This document shows positions 20,936-30,787 of a stretch of DNA of 30,787 nucleotides, one piece after another. How positions within the stretch are numbered: the stretch's first letter is position 1; each line of letters begins with the position of its first letter. The notes under the pieces were generated by a model, which was not told the DNA's origin, did not search any database, and saw only the letters and a program-made list of their open reading frames with translations. Origin of the DNA: Rhizophagus sp. LPA8_4_AMF (taxonomy: Eukaryota; Glomeromycota; Glomeromycetes; Glomerales; Glomeraceae); the NCBI GenBank assembly GCA_021464525.1, contig JADRCO010000564.1:1-30787 (forward strand), in the 5' to 3' direction. The position numbers and the translations under genes were made by a program.

Positions 20936-22102
20936 ATTTGGAAAAAGTGAAAATGCAATTTTAGATAAATTTATTTTTGAAAAAAGATTGAAGTGGATTC
21001 CGTATAAAAAATTGAAAAATGTAGAATATCTTGATAAAGGAGGATTTGGTACTGTGTATAAAGCTAGTTGGTTGAATAAAGATGTTGTTCTTAAATGTCT
21101 TAATAACTTGAATGAAAATTTAAATGAATTTTTGAATGAGGTATGAGTATACTGTATGCAAATATATGCGTTATTGATTTTTTAATTTTAATTATAATTT
21201 ATTTAAATTATATATCTGATTTTATCTTTATAGTGGAAATATCATGAAAGTTGTTTAGATTCGCCTGATATTATTAATTTATATGGATTTACAAAATATT
21301 CAGATACTCCGAATTATATGGTGGTGATGGATTATGCAAGTAAGGGTAGTTTAAGAAGAAATTTAGCTAAAATAGTTAAAATGATTGGAAACAAAGGTTA
21401 AGCATGTTGTATAGAATTATTTCTGGGCTTTATGAAATACATAAACAAAATCTTATTCATTGTGATTTTCATGATGGCAATATTTTAAGTCACAACGATA
21501 AAAAGGGTGAAAAGAAGGAAAAAGATGAAGTTGATAGTAATTTAGTTTTTATTAGTGATTTAGGATTATGTCAACCTGTAAAATCTTCTTTAAAAGAAGG
21601 AGAAATTTTTGGAGTTGTACCATTTATGGCACCTGAAATTTTAAGAGGCAAGCCTTATACTCCAGCTAGTGATATATATAGTTTTTCTATGATCATGTGG
21701 GAATTTACATCTGGAGTTTCACCATTTCTTAATAGAGCACATGATTTTCAACTTAGTTTAAGTATTTGTAAAGGTGAACGCCCTATAATTGTTGAAAATA
21801 CTCCACAATGCTATATAGATTTAATGAAAAAATGTTGGAATGAAGACCCATTAAAAAGGCCGTCTGCATCAGAAGTGAAATTTGCTATTGGAAATTGGGT
21901 TTCCCATTTTGATTATAGTGGGGAAATTAATGAAGAATTAAAAAGCAACATTATGGAATTTATGAATGCACCAATTATGCATAATGATCTTTCTACTGAG
22001 TCTCATCCACAAGCATGTTATACAAGCCACTTACTTGATTTTACTAGTGAAAAATTGGATGAAAGCCTAGCAATTGAAGATCTGGATGATTGTAAAGTTT
22101 GA
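18421..22102 (+). CDS. TKL-type protein kinase with a microexon-built N-terminal linker
   Basis: Exons: an 8-nt exon (18421-18428), 23 microexons to 20849 (listed in the array entry), 20936-21140 and 21234-22102. The phase-correct join reads GGRKLPQASFKRLV...DDSYSFEFGKSENAILDKFI, then KWIPYKKLKNVEYLDKGGFG and TVYKASW. Kinase landmarks in order: glycine loop DKGGFGTVYKA, beta-3 VVLKC, DSPDIINLYGFT, hinge MVVMDYASKGSL, catalytic loop IHCDFHDGNIL, metal motif DLG in place of DFG, MAPEI, SDIYSF, and KKCWNEDPLKRPSA. HCD replaces the usual HRD, while the catalytic Asp and Asn are present. After about residue 335 comes an acidic, Ser/Thr-rich tail. One defect lies in the domain: near 21375-21390 the frame moves by one base at an A run (GTTAAAATGATTGG, where one more A would restore NDWKQRLSML). 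This is either a real inactivating indel or a homopolymer error. No ATG is found in frame in the array, so the start lies upstream and is unresolved. The function is Ser/Thr or dual-specificity signalling; substrate unknown. Confidence 0.85.
19649..19817. mobile_element. hAT-like MITE, 169 bp, inside an array intron
   Basis: The 8-bp target duplication ATTTAAAC is perfect (19641-19648 and 19818-19825). The ends are AGGGCCCGAGCTATACATA and, in reverse complement, AGGACCCCGAGCTATATATA, continuing into a shared AAGGTCAGG-like word. An 8-bp duplication with AGGG-type ends indicates hAT. It has no coding capacity. It lengthens the intron between microexons 19593-19595 and 19871-19873 from about 98 to 275 nt and leaves both splice sites untouched. 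Confidence 0.8.
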
Positions 22103-24616
22103 TGATTAAAGTCTTTGGGTATGTTATATAAAAATAAGAAAAAAAAGATGTCAGAATTATTTATGTGAAATTAATTTATTTATTTTAATCATTTTAGATA
22201 TTAAAACTGGTGAAATCTATGAATTCTTTTTTTGAAATGTATAGTATTTTTTTGTGATATTAGTGATATTTAATATTATGCATTTGGTAGTAGTTCTATC
22301 TTTATTTTATTAGAATTATTTGAACACTAAGGTTAGAGTAGTAAGATATTTTACAAGTTTCTTAGTTTGTAATTTAAATAATTCTTTCTATTTTTTGTAA
22401 CTTATTCAATTATTAAATATAAAATATCAAATTTGATTTTATTTACAATATCATTTAAAATTTACAAAATATGTATTTGAAATAAAAAGCTTTAATACTA
22501 TATGAAATTGCTTAACTAAACAATAAAATAAAATGAATTTAACAAAATAATCTTAAATTAGCCTAGCCAGGCACTATCATAAAAAGGCTTGCACTATGCT
22601 CCACTCCGTCCTATCACAGAGCTGTGCAATGAGCTGGTTCCTGATATTTATTTCAAATTTTGTTTAATTGATATATTTATTTAAGTATTGTATTATTATT
22701 TTTATGTATAGATTTATATTTTTGCATGAAAGATCACTGAATTTAATTTTTTTTACTTTACTCATGCATGTTTAATTTTTTATAAATCATTCATTTGTGT
22801 GTCGTAAAACAAATGATCAGTGATCACATGATATTTCCCAAAAATTACGAAAATCACTCCTTTTTTAGATAATTCTTGACACTGACCGAAATTATCATGA
22901 TTTGAAAAATATTTCTAGCAGGCTATAATAAATTATTAAAATATTCCATCTATACTTAATTTTCTGGATGCAATTATAATATTCTAATTAACAGTAAATT
23001 AATAAGTTTATTAAAGAATGTTTTCGTATGTACTATATACGTGATATAATATATTAACTTGAAATATCATCAATTGATCTTTAAGCACTTAATTAAAAGT
23101 AAAATACGTAACTTAGTATTTATATAAAAAAAAAAATTAAAATAAATAATTATAAAATTTTTAAATTCTTGTGATATTTGCTTGTTTATTTTTAATATAA
23201 TTATATAAGATTTACATGTTAGTTTATTTGTTTCATATGTATAGATCTTTGTTATATTTTCATTATGTTAATTTCATTAATGATTAAAATGTATAATAAA
23301 AAGTGTAAAAATAGTTCACACAAATTGAGTTGGGTAGGTTTAAGGAGATGTTTGAGCTCAATTTGAGTATTCAGGTCGATTATTTGGTCATGTCCAAACT
23401 CAACCCAACCTGAAGGTTAAATCAGATGACTCAAATTTATGTGAAAGAATATGTGTGCTTTTAAATATATCATACTGGATTTCAAACACATGTATTGTTA
23501 TACATAATATTGTATTAAACTTTTTTTGTAAATGTGAAATTTAATTTGATAAATAAAAAAAAAATTTAATATATTATGTAAAAAATATCTATAATGACAA
23601 TCTAGGTCGACCAAGTCAAAGAAATGGCAGATCACGGGTCATTGTTTTTCATTAACCCAATTTGATAAAAACTAAAGTCATTTAATACTACCTTTGTGCG
23701 TGGAGTAATACAGAATTGTACTTCAACCAACCAAGAGATTAAATAATAATGGCGTGCTGCTTTACCAACTAATATGCCTTTCCAGAGAACTTCTAGTTTC
23801 TATATTATTGATGCAAGAAATCAGGTAAACAAAGAACTTAAAGTTGATTTATGTACTGTATATATTGTATACAAATAGACTAGGAAAACGGAAACTGGTA
23901 AAGTCCTTCGCGTTTGGCTCTTTGGCATATTTCAAGGGTCATATAGGTAGTGTTACATAAATCATGATACATATTCAAAAAAAGAAAATAAAATTGTGAC
24001 AAGGACAAAAATGGGGTTAAACCAAATTTTTCTAGTTCAGTATGGTAAATAGTCCTCCACTAACGCTTCGGACAATTATCATACTAATATTATTATTATT
24101 GGAATTAATAAACATGAGTTAATAGAATATTTTTCAAATATTTACATTTGTAAAATGCCTTACGATGATTTTTTTTCATTTAAATAAATATAAATAAAAA
24201 AGTTTCCTTTCATTTATTAAATTGAATTTTTAATCTTCAAGAATTATTATATGCAATAAATTTTTATTTTTCATGAAAAATATTTGTAAATTCATAAGAC
24301 TAGGTAACAGGAACCATTGGACGTCTGAAGTATTATAATCACATAATTATTTATAATGGTATTACACAGACAGAAAATCAAAAACTTGGGTGAATTTAAT
24401 CACAATATGCAACAAATAATGGTTTAAAAATTATTAATTTTATATTTATTGCTCAATTACAAACTGATCTTATTTATATAAAAAGATAAATTTAGATCCT
24501 CTAATTTAAAGTATGCTGAATGTAGCATAGGAGAAGTTTTTTAAGATTTTACTCTAATGATTCTATAAAGTCCATTTTGGATATTTTATTATTTTTATAT
24601 TTTTTTCTTCTTTTGA
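22103..24616. other. 3' flank of the kinase gene and AT-rich intergenic DNA
   Basis: No coding sequence is supported on either strand. Near 23312-23455 there is a weak inverted relation (TTCACACAAATTGAGT against ATTTGAGT...ATGTGAA) with GGGT/ACCC words that recall the hAT-like elements further right, but no duplication is visible. Near 22560-22645 is a short segment of higher GC with CCTAGCCAGGCACTATC. Otherwise nothing stands out. Confidence 0.4.
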
Positions 24617-24770
24617 TATATATATATATATACATAATAAATAGGATATATAATATATATATACATTAATACATATATAATATATATATATATTAATACG
24701 TATATAATATATATATACATTAATACGTATATAATATATATATACATTAATATGTATATAATATATATAC
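24617..24770. repeat. AT microsatellite and about 36-bp minisatellite
   Basis: A TATATA run is followed by about four copies of a 35-36 bp unit built on ACATTAATACGTATATAATA. The long Tyr/Ile-rich ORF on the minus strand here is a product of the repeat and not a gene. Confidence 0.85.
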
Positions 24771-24931
24771 AAACCCCTCTTATATATAAATTAAAGGAAA
24801 AAAATTTTGTCCAAATTTAGATAATGACAAGGTAACCTCTGCCAATCTTTTTTTATGAAAAATTATGGAAAACATCCCAAAATTCAGGTAAAATCTGATA
24901 GATATAGGAATTCAAAAAGCAGATCTCCCTA

Positions 24932-25207
24932 TAAAAAAGGTGGATATGTTTTTTATACGGAATTTATACAGAACAATACGTTTACACACTGAAAGATACA
25001 TTTTTCACACAGAGAGATACTGAATTAGTCAATTTTCCATATTCTGAAAGACATGTTTTTATATGGATTAATATTGAAAAAACATATATACTGAAATACA
25101 GAAAATTGACCAATTCAGTATCTCTTCGTATGAAAAACATATCTTTCAGTATGTAAACATATTTTTCTGTATAAATTCTGTATAAAAAAATGTATTCACT
25201 TTTTTTA
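24932..25207. mobile_element. foldback MITE, 276 bp, with arms of about 130 bp
   Basis: Almost the whole element is one imperfect inverted repeat. The left arm reads TAAAAAAGGTGGATATGTTT..., then ACGGAATTTATACAGAACAA..., then GATACTGAATTAGTCAATTT. The right arm repeats this in reverse complement with about 85-90% identity. A TA dinucleotide flanks each end (24930-24931 and 25208-25209), consistent with a Tc1/mariner-type target. It has no ORF. A transcript would form a long hairpin. Confidence 0.75.
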
Positions 25208-25209
25208 TA

Positions 25210-25836
25210 GAGTCTTAATCATCAAAATTACCTTTCAAATATATTACAAATTTTTTTAAGTAAGTGTTTTAATGGTTTCAACATTGATGTCCATATAGAG
25301 AAAAAAAAAGAACTCTTTCCCACTTTTTTCAGACCAAAGAAAAAAGAAGAAATATATGTGGGTGGCCCACCCATCTTTCTTCTGGCTCGTCTTGAGAGAG
25401 AAACTATAGTTACAAGAAAAGTAAACTGAAAACAGTCCTATGAGGTCTACACTCTAGGCATATAGATATTTGGAAGAGTTGATAATAGAAACAGTTCTAG
25501 GTTCTTTATGTTCTAGGTATACAGCAAAATAGAAAAAGTTTATATACAACAGTCCTTACATGTTTATGTTTTAGGCTTGACCTTGCCAGTTATCTGTAAA
25601 AATAATATATTTTATATAGTTACCAGCCAAAATAACATACTTTTTAGTCTTGTTAAATTTGTTTCTTTGGAATATTGCTTTTTAAGGTCATCAAAGCCTC
25701 CAAAGAACACACATTTCCTGTTTTAATTATCACAACAAAGTTTATGTTCCACCAGCAAAAGAAGGTAGATACACATAGTACAAATAAAATATATGAATCA
25801 TGATGAAGTAGATCATTTTTTTGAGATTGATAAATA
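25210..25836. other. flank of the mariner insertion, no gene recognised
   Basis: Apart from the short tandem repeat at 25431-25576, no structure is clear. A 63-codon minus-strand ORF at 25653-25844 ends partly inside the mariner repeat and has no motif. Confidence 0.4.
25431..25576. repeat. degenerate tandem repeat of about 58 bp, 2.5 copies
   Basis: Units start AACAGTCCTA at 25431, AACAGTTCTA at 25490 and AACAGTCCTT at 25548. Each carries a TTCTAGGTAT-like word about 22-33 nt later. Divergence between copies is considerable, so the repeat is old. Confidence 0.6.
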
Positions 25837-26137
25837 TGGGCCATTGCAAAAAGATTGATACCTCACCCAAAAAGGAAATGATCTACACCAAGACAAATAC
25901 TGTGCAACCAAAACAAGGTGGGCTGAAAAAATATATATATTAAAATGACTTCGAATAAACATTTTTTACTAACATTATCTTACTTTACCATAGATATTTC
26001 CTCTACAAAACGGAGTGGTGCACCATTAACCAACAATGAAAAGTTGATGGTTATTAATGTTTACAATTATTTTTTGGGGCTAACTCTAAAAAGGAGGATC
26101 ATCAGAAGGTCACACTATGCAAGCATGTTGCTGAGGT

Positions 26138-27609
26138 TAGAGTTCTGATGTTGAGCGAAACGAATGGGATTCCACCACTTTGTCTTTAATAACTCGTAAA
26201 ACAAAGAAAAATGATACTTCTTTTTTATTAGGTATAATAACTACTCTTACTTCTGACTTATAGAACTCAAAGTTCAGGCATTTTCATTTCATTAAAATAT
26301 GTCATGATTGTCCTTACCACTTTCATTAATGCTCGATAGCTTTAGCATGCATATCCTAGAACTAGTGTTCCAATCTGAGGATATCCTCATCCGTTTTTAT
26401 CTGATCCGGCCATTATCCGTCATCTGTTTTATCCAATTTGATTATTATCCATATTCGAAAATGTGCCAGATAACGGATTATCTGCCGGATATCTGCTGGA
26501 TATCTGGATGATGGATAAATGGATTTGTTATGAAAATATAATAACTGACAGATAACATCAAATTGATCTGCTATTATCCGTCATCCAAAATATCCAATCC
26601 GTTAATGTATCCGTCATCTTTTTAACTGCCGGATATCGGATATCTGACAAAATATCCGGATAGCGGGTAAACAGATTGGAACACTACCTAGAACAATGTT
26701 AGTAACACTTTAACTCAACAAAAACCATACCTTTTCCCTTTTCCGAAAAGGGTAAACAATGAATAATATATTTTTATTAATTAATTAACTAAACTAAAGA
26801 TTCAAATTTTACAAACTTGAAATCTAATGCTAACCAAGGCGAATTCACTGCTGTTTTATAATAAATTATTCTGCAACTTGTTTCCTTCGCAAAATATCTA
26901 ATCAATTCACTATCTCCTAATCTAGTAACAATTCATTAAGATTTAACATTTAAAATCTAACATCTAAAATCTAACATCTATTCCTCATCTCAAGATCTCA
27001 GTTATTGCTTTTACTTATTTTTACTTTTGGAATTTTTCATCTTTGACTTTTTAATTCTTTCAATTAAACATATATTCACCTATGTTATACCATGTGTTAC
27101 TTTATATACCTTTTAAATCCACATCCCTGAAGAATTATGGGATTTCATGTGACTTTATTTTTCATACTGTATTACTTTCACAAGTACTACCGTTCCCATG
27201 TATTCCTGGATACCTTCCGTTCTAGGTAAATTTGGGTACACATATTTCCTTATTTAGTAATTTGTACTATTTTGGTTCCACAAATTTCCTTTTATAGTAA
27301 CTTGTATAACACTTGTGACATACACATATTCTCTTATCACGTGATCCCTCCTTTGACCTATCTCCTATATCCATCCTTAAATTAGGCTAACTACCAATCC
27401 TATTAGTCAAATATAACTAATAACTAATATGAACTTTTTTCCGCTACACTGAATATGCAACCCAAATGACCTGCATTGACCCGCATGGACTTGCATAATA
27501 TAAATAATACAATTGAAGGTATTGTAAAAATTTGAATTACTGTATAAATAGTACTTTAAAATTAACCTAAAATTTTGACCTGACCTGACCCAACCCATTA
27601 GGAACTCTA
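26138..27609. mobile_element. hAT-like non-autonomous element inside the mariner transposase
   Basis: Ends are TAGAGTTCTGATG on the left and, in reverse complement, TAGAGTTCCTAATGGG. The flanking 8-bp duplication is GCTGAGGT (26130-26137) against GCTGAAGT (27610-27617), with one difference. Transposase text HVAEV before and AEVLGIGE after becomes continuous without it. Near the right end are repeated GACCTGACCTGACCC words, as in the element at 28686-29868, so the two are probably one family. It has no transposase of its own. It is itself split by the insertion at 26363-26686. Confidence 0.75.
26363..26686. mobile_element. hAT-like MITE, 324 bp, nested inside another element
   Basis: Terminal repeats TAGTGTTCCAATCTG are perfect over 15 bp, with an exact 8-bp duplication CCTAGAAC (26355-26362 and 26687-26694). 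The interior is packed with TATCCG, GGATAT and CGGATA words on both strands. Such subterminal motif clusters are typical of hAT ends, where they bind transposase. A 67-codon ORF at 26308-26511 crosses the border and is not a gene. The exact duplication and its position two levels deep make it the youngest insertion in this stack. Confidence 0.88.
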
Positions 27610-28685
27610 GCTGAAGTGTTAGGCATAGGGGAATGTACAGTTGGGTGGGTGGTGTCAAACTGGAAGAGTCATGATGACAATACTTTTACACCACATAAAA
27701 CTCTTGGATGACCTAAATTACAACCTGATGAAAACCTTTCAGAAATTTTGCGCACAAAAATTTTAAATGCTAATAAAACTGCTGAGCAACTTTCTACACA
27801 TACTTTACAACAATTTCTTGCTGAAAAGAGATATGACTTGTCTAGATGGAAGCTTTTTCAAATATTATACAAGTTGGGCTTTTATTATGGTCAAGAAGAG
27901 CATAAAATCTTCTTCATGAGTCACCAAACAATGTTCCTTCTGTAGCCATTATTTACGTTTTTGTTTTGCCAATTTAGAAGGTCAAAATGATGTCCCATGT
28001 CATCCAGAAGTTTTTCTTGATGAATCATATTGTCATTTGCATCACAATACTCGCAATACATGGGTTCCTTATCATGGTGTTGTTTTAGCACCTGGTCATG
28101 GTCTGTTAGTAGTAATTTTTGGAGCAATTATTGTATTCCAAAATGGAGCTTCCAACAAGCTAGATGGTGAACTTGTTCCTAACTCTGTTCATATTTGGAA
28201 CTCAACAATTAAACCTCCAAGCAACAGAGGAAGAAGGAGGAATAATGCTGAAGAATGGAATGATATTCCTGATGTTATTAAAGAAGCAAATATTGTTCCC
28301 AACCAAATAGATTATCACGGAAATTTTACTGCAGAAATTTTTGAAAACCTTTTTTCAACTCTTTGCAAAACACTTCAAGAAAAATATGGGTCTGTATGTA
28401 TTCACATGAATGGGGCAAGCTATCACAAATAAAGAGTTGAAAGTATTCCAACTTTGAATACAAAAAAGCAAGAAATTATTGATTGGTTACATGCACATGA
28501 TATTGCTTTTTCTGATGAGTTAAGAAAACCAGAACTTTTGGAGCTAGTTCGAATGAACAAAGAAAAGGTCCCATTTGCTTGTGTTAAAATTGCAGAACAG
28601 TATGAACATAAAGTTAATTTTACTCCTCCTTACCATTGCGAACTGCAACCTATTGAAGGTGTTTGGTCAGTTATGAAGGTGAAGT

Positions 28686-29868
28686 TAGAGCTCCACACAG
28701 GTTGGGTTGGATCGGGTAATTGGTCTGATTCAACCCAAAAATTTTTATCAGGTCAGGTCAGGTCGGGTAACCTGCTCTGACCTGACCTGACCCGTTTGAC
28801 CTGAAATGACCTGAAAGTATTCAGGTTAATTCAGGTAATTGGGTAACCTGATTTATAAAAAAGAAAAAATATTGCAACATTTTTTAATTAAAATACTAAA
28901 AAAATGTTGCAACGTTATTTTTTAATTAATTGTTAATTAAAAAATTTTTTCGCAACGTTTTTCAATTAAAATACTAAAAAGACGTTGTGAAACGTTTTTT
29001 AATTAATTTATATCAAAAACGTTTTCACAACATTTTTTATTAAATTACTAAAAAATGTTGCAAAACATTTTTTTTAATTAATTATATGTCAAAATGTTTC
29101 GTGACATTTTTTTATTAAATTACTAAAAAATGTTGCGAAATGTTTTTTTTAATTAATTATATATTAAAAAACATTTTCGTGACATTTTTTAATTAAAATG
29201 TTAAAAAAATGTTGCAAACCGTTTTTTTTAATAAATTGTATATTAAAAAATGTTTTTGCAACATTTTTAATTAAAATGTTAAAAAAACGTTGCAAAACAT
29301 TTTTTTTAATTAATAGTAAATTAAAAAATATTTTTGCAACGTTTTTCAATTGAAATGCTAAAAAAATGTTGCGAAATGTTATTTTTTAATTAATTGTTAA
29401 TTAAAAAACGTTTTCACATTTTTCAATTAAAATACAAAAAAATGTTGCGAAATGTTTTTTTTAATTAATTTTATGTCAAAAACGTTTTCTCAATATTTTT
29501 TATTAAAACTAAAAAATGTTGTATTTATTTAATTAAAAAACATTTTCACGACATTTTTTAATTAAAGTTAAAAAAAATGTTGCAAAACGTTTTTTAATTA
29601 ATTGTAAATTGTAAATTAAAAAATGGTTTCGTAACATTTTTCAATATAATACTAAAAAACATTTTTTTTTAATCAATTGTATACTAAAAAATGTTTTTGC
29701 AATATTTTTTATTATAAACATTTTTTTGATCAGATTAACGGGTCAATCAGGTCGGGTCAAACCTGTAACCCGATCTGATACCAGGTCACAAATTTGATGA
29801 TCCAACCCAAATATTTCAGGTCAACCCAATGGGTCACCCAAATTGACCCTTACCCGTGCGGAGTTCTA
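28686..29868. mobile_element. hAT-like element, 1183 bp, inside the mariner transposase
   Basis: The exact 8-bp duplication GGTGAAGT lies at 28678-28685 and 29869-29876. Ends are TAGAGCTCCACAC and, in reverse complement, TAGAACTCCGCAC (11 of 13 match). About 170 bp at each end carry clustered GGTCAGGTC, GACCTGACC and GGGTTGG words, probably subterminal transposase-binding repeats. The middle is a tandem array (28866-29720). It has no coding capacity. Transposase text WSVMK before and GEVARLG after is continuous without it. Confidence 0.88.
28866..29720. repeat. tandem array of about 77-bp units inside a hAT-like element, 11 copies
   Basis: The word GTTGC or a close variant recurs at about 28906, 28983, 29057, 29132, 29211, 29289, 29368, 29443, 29516, 29579 and 29658, spaced 63-79 bp. 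Each unit is close to self-complementary: AAATGTTGCAAAACGTTTTT, then TTAATTAATTG, then AAAAACGTTTTCGCAACATT. Copies differ by 10-20%. The ORF on the minus strand here (29164-29349) comes from the repeat and is not a gene. Confidence 0.85.
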
Positions 29869-30217
29869 GGTGAAGTTGCACGTTTAGGTTCACATCCAAA
29901 CCTTTATCTGTTAGAAATAAACTACTAAAGGCATTAAAAGAAAAAATTTCTTCAAAAGTTATTGTAGGACTTTGGAGAAGAGCACTTAAAAACGCTAAGG
30001 AATATTTTGAGTCTGACGAAAACATACAATTTACTGATAACAAATTTGATGCTTATAGTAGTTCCAATGATAATCACGTGATATAACGTAATATTTATAT
30101 CATATCTTTCCCAATATATACTGATAATATTTATTAAATAAAAAAAGAAAATTATGTAATAAAATTTTTTTTATCAATGCAATAATTGAGGTATCAATCT
30201 TTTTGCAATGGCCCATA

Positions 30218-30698
30218 ACAACAGAACACGTTAATAAGATTACACACAAATGATAACATAGACACGTCCACTTTTGTGTACAGATCTACATCCAAGTTAC
30301 CAAATAAGAAGTTTTGTATATCTTTGTCGCTCACACACTTTTTTAAACAATAAAGAGTTATCCCAAAACGAATACAAAACAAGTATTTCAAAATGTTACG
30401 AACTAAGCTTTTTGATAGATATGATATCCTTAGTAAAAGGAAAAATAGTCTCAGCAAAAATAATAGAATAACAAAGACTTTCATTTGTTTTACTTACAAA
30501 AAGTATCATTTTAGGTTAGGAATATACCAGCTCTGTGGTTTTATTAATAAAATAACTGGGTGCCTTGTAACTTACTGGTACCATTTGTCATGTCTAAACC
30601 TGAAAAAAGTTTACGAAAAACTGAATATTACTGTTATCAGAAATTTATTATCAAGTACTCAATATAATGAATGTGTATGAATGAACTAAGGATACAAT
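30218..30698. other. right flank of the mariner insertion; overlapping uncertain ORFs
   Basis: A minus-strand ORF of 96 codons (30194-30484) and plus-strand ORFs (30274-30471, 30393-30680) overlap. The minus one has a leucine-rich start and several Cys residues (LFCIRFGITLYCLKKC), but its end runs into the mariner terminal repeat and I recognise no family. If real, it would be the 5' part of a gene cut by the transposon. Confidence 0.3.
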
Positions 30699-30787
30699 GG
30701 GTGCGTTCACAAATTCAATTAGATTGGATTCAGATTGGATCACCAATCCATTGGATTGGATTAAAAATCCAATCTGTGTTCACATAT
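30699..30787. mobile_element. possible MITE end, cut by the window edge
   Basis: The segment starts GGGTGCGTTCACAAATTC and contains dense ATTGGATT/AATCCAAT words on both strands (for example ACCAATCCATTGGATTGG). A GGG-type end with such internal motifs fits a Harbinger-like MITE, but the far end lies outside the window. Confidence 0.35.

Larger units (their letters stand above)
25945..30086 (+). pseudogene. Tc1/mariner DDE transposase, interrupted
   Basis: The coding text lies in three blocks: 25945-26137, 27610-28685 and 29869-30086. Block 1 reads STKRSGAPLTNNEKLMVINV and, after a frameshift at a G run near 26076, KKEDHQKVTLCKHVAEV. Block 2 continues AEVLGIGECTVGWVVSNW and TPHKTLG, a TGA where CGA (Arg) would fit GRPKL, then the helix-rich part to YDLSRWKLFQILYKLG. 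After frame changes at 27900-27970 come FLDESYCHLHHNT (first catalytic Asp), HMNGASYHK (second catalytic Asp replaced by Asn, with a TAA just after), and CELQPIEGVWSVMK (third acidic residue). Block 3 finishes GEVARLGSHPNLSVRNKL to NDNHVI and TAA. The TGA and the Asp-to-Asn change both fit C-to-T or G-to-A transitions. The protein cannot be active. Confidence 0.88.
25837..30215 (+). mobile_element. Tc1/mariner (IS630-type) transposon, 4379 bp including nested insertions
   Basis: Perfect 29-bp terminal inverted repeats start TGGGCCATTGCAAAAAGATT at 25837 and end at 30215. TA dinucleotides flank both ends (25835-25836 and 30216-30217), the standard mariner target duplication. Without the two direct insertions (26138-27609 and 28686-29868, each with one 8-bp duplication) the element is about 1.7 kb, normal for an autonomous Tc1/mariner. 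It carries one transposase gene on the plus strand, now broken. The perfect terminal repeats contrast with the damaged gene and suggest the ends could still be recognised by a transposase made elsewhere. Confidence 0.9.

Noticed and set aside
23312-23690. Possible hAT-like element with GGGT/ACCC words and TTCACA ends
   Set aside because: The ends pair only weakly and no 8-bp duplication could be found, so borders cannot be given.
24563-24772. 69-codon ORF with YIYYIRIN repeats
   Set aside because: It is a direct translation of the AT minisatellite.
29164-29349. 61-codon ORF with KKNVLQRFFN-like repeats
   Set aside because: It is produced by the 77-bp satellite inside the hAT-like element.

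Overview
The window looks like nuclear DNA of an arbuscular mycorrhizal fungus (Glomeromycotina, Rhizophagus-like). This is inferred from the strong AT bias, short introns with GTAAGT donors, and three gene types expanded in that lineage: TKL-type kinases with the linker pattern 'GN.DIDKFI ... EWIPY ... GGFGKVYKA', Sel1-repeat proteins, and seven-helix receptors with the loop 'YRTYLRWKSER'. No database search was run. Family names come from motifs read in the sequence.

Layout. 92-299: weak two-exon small ORF. 1248-2871 (minus): complete eight-exon seven-transmembrane receptor gene. 2.9-7.0 kb: AT-rich intergenic DNA with an inverted repeat pair, a Harbinger-like MITE (5478-5700) and a short foldback. 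7.05-8.5 kb: four near-identical 354-bp tandem copies. 9.06-9.95 kb: T-rich, G-poor tract grading into degenerate repeats. 10.3-12.36 kb (minus): a decayed unknown spliced gene and a decayed kinase split by a Harbinger-like MITE. 13503-14390: intact Sel1-repeat gene. 16.9-17.3 kb (minus): decayed coiled-coil gene. 18.4-22.1 kb (plus): protein kinase gene. 24.6-25.6 kb: simple repeats and a foldback element. 25837-30215: Tc1/mariner transposon holding three other elements, one nested inside another.

The outstanding feature is the 5' half of the kinase gene. From 18421 to 20935 the DNA is a run of 24 related introns of about 80-110 nt (one enlarged by a MITE). They separate 23 microexons: twenty of 3 nt, two of 6 nt and one of 1 nt. 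Intron sequence is similar from unit to unit, while the bases between AG and GT differ. Joined in order, the microexons give an open frame in only one of three phases, and that phase enters the kinase exon (FEFGKSENAILDKFI ... GGFGTVYKA) correctly. This suggests a coding exon broken up almost codon by codon by a spreading intron, and it could allow frame-preserving exon skipping. Two cautions apply. The frame does not continue upstream through the nearest candidate exon (18261-18293), so the start is unresolved. The kinase domain also carries one apparent 1-nt frameshift near 21380.

The 25.8-30.2 kb transposon gives a relative chronology. The mariner inserted first, two hAT-like elements then entered its transposase gene at nearly the same 8-bp target, and a fourth element entered one of those.
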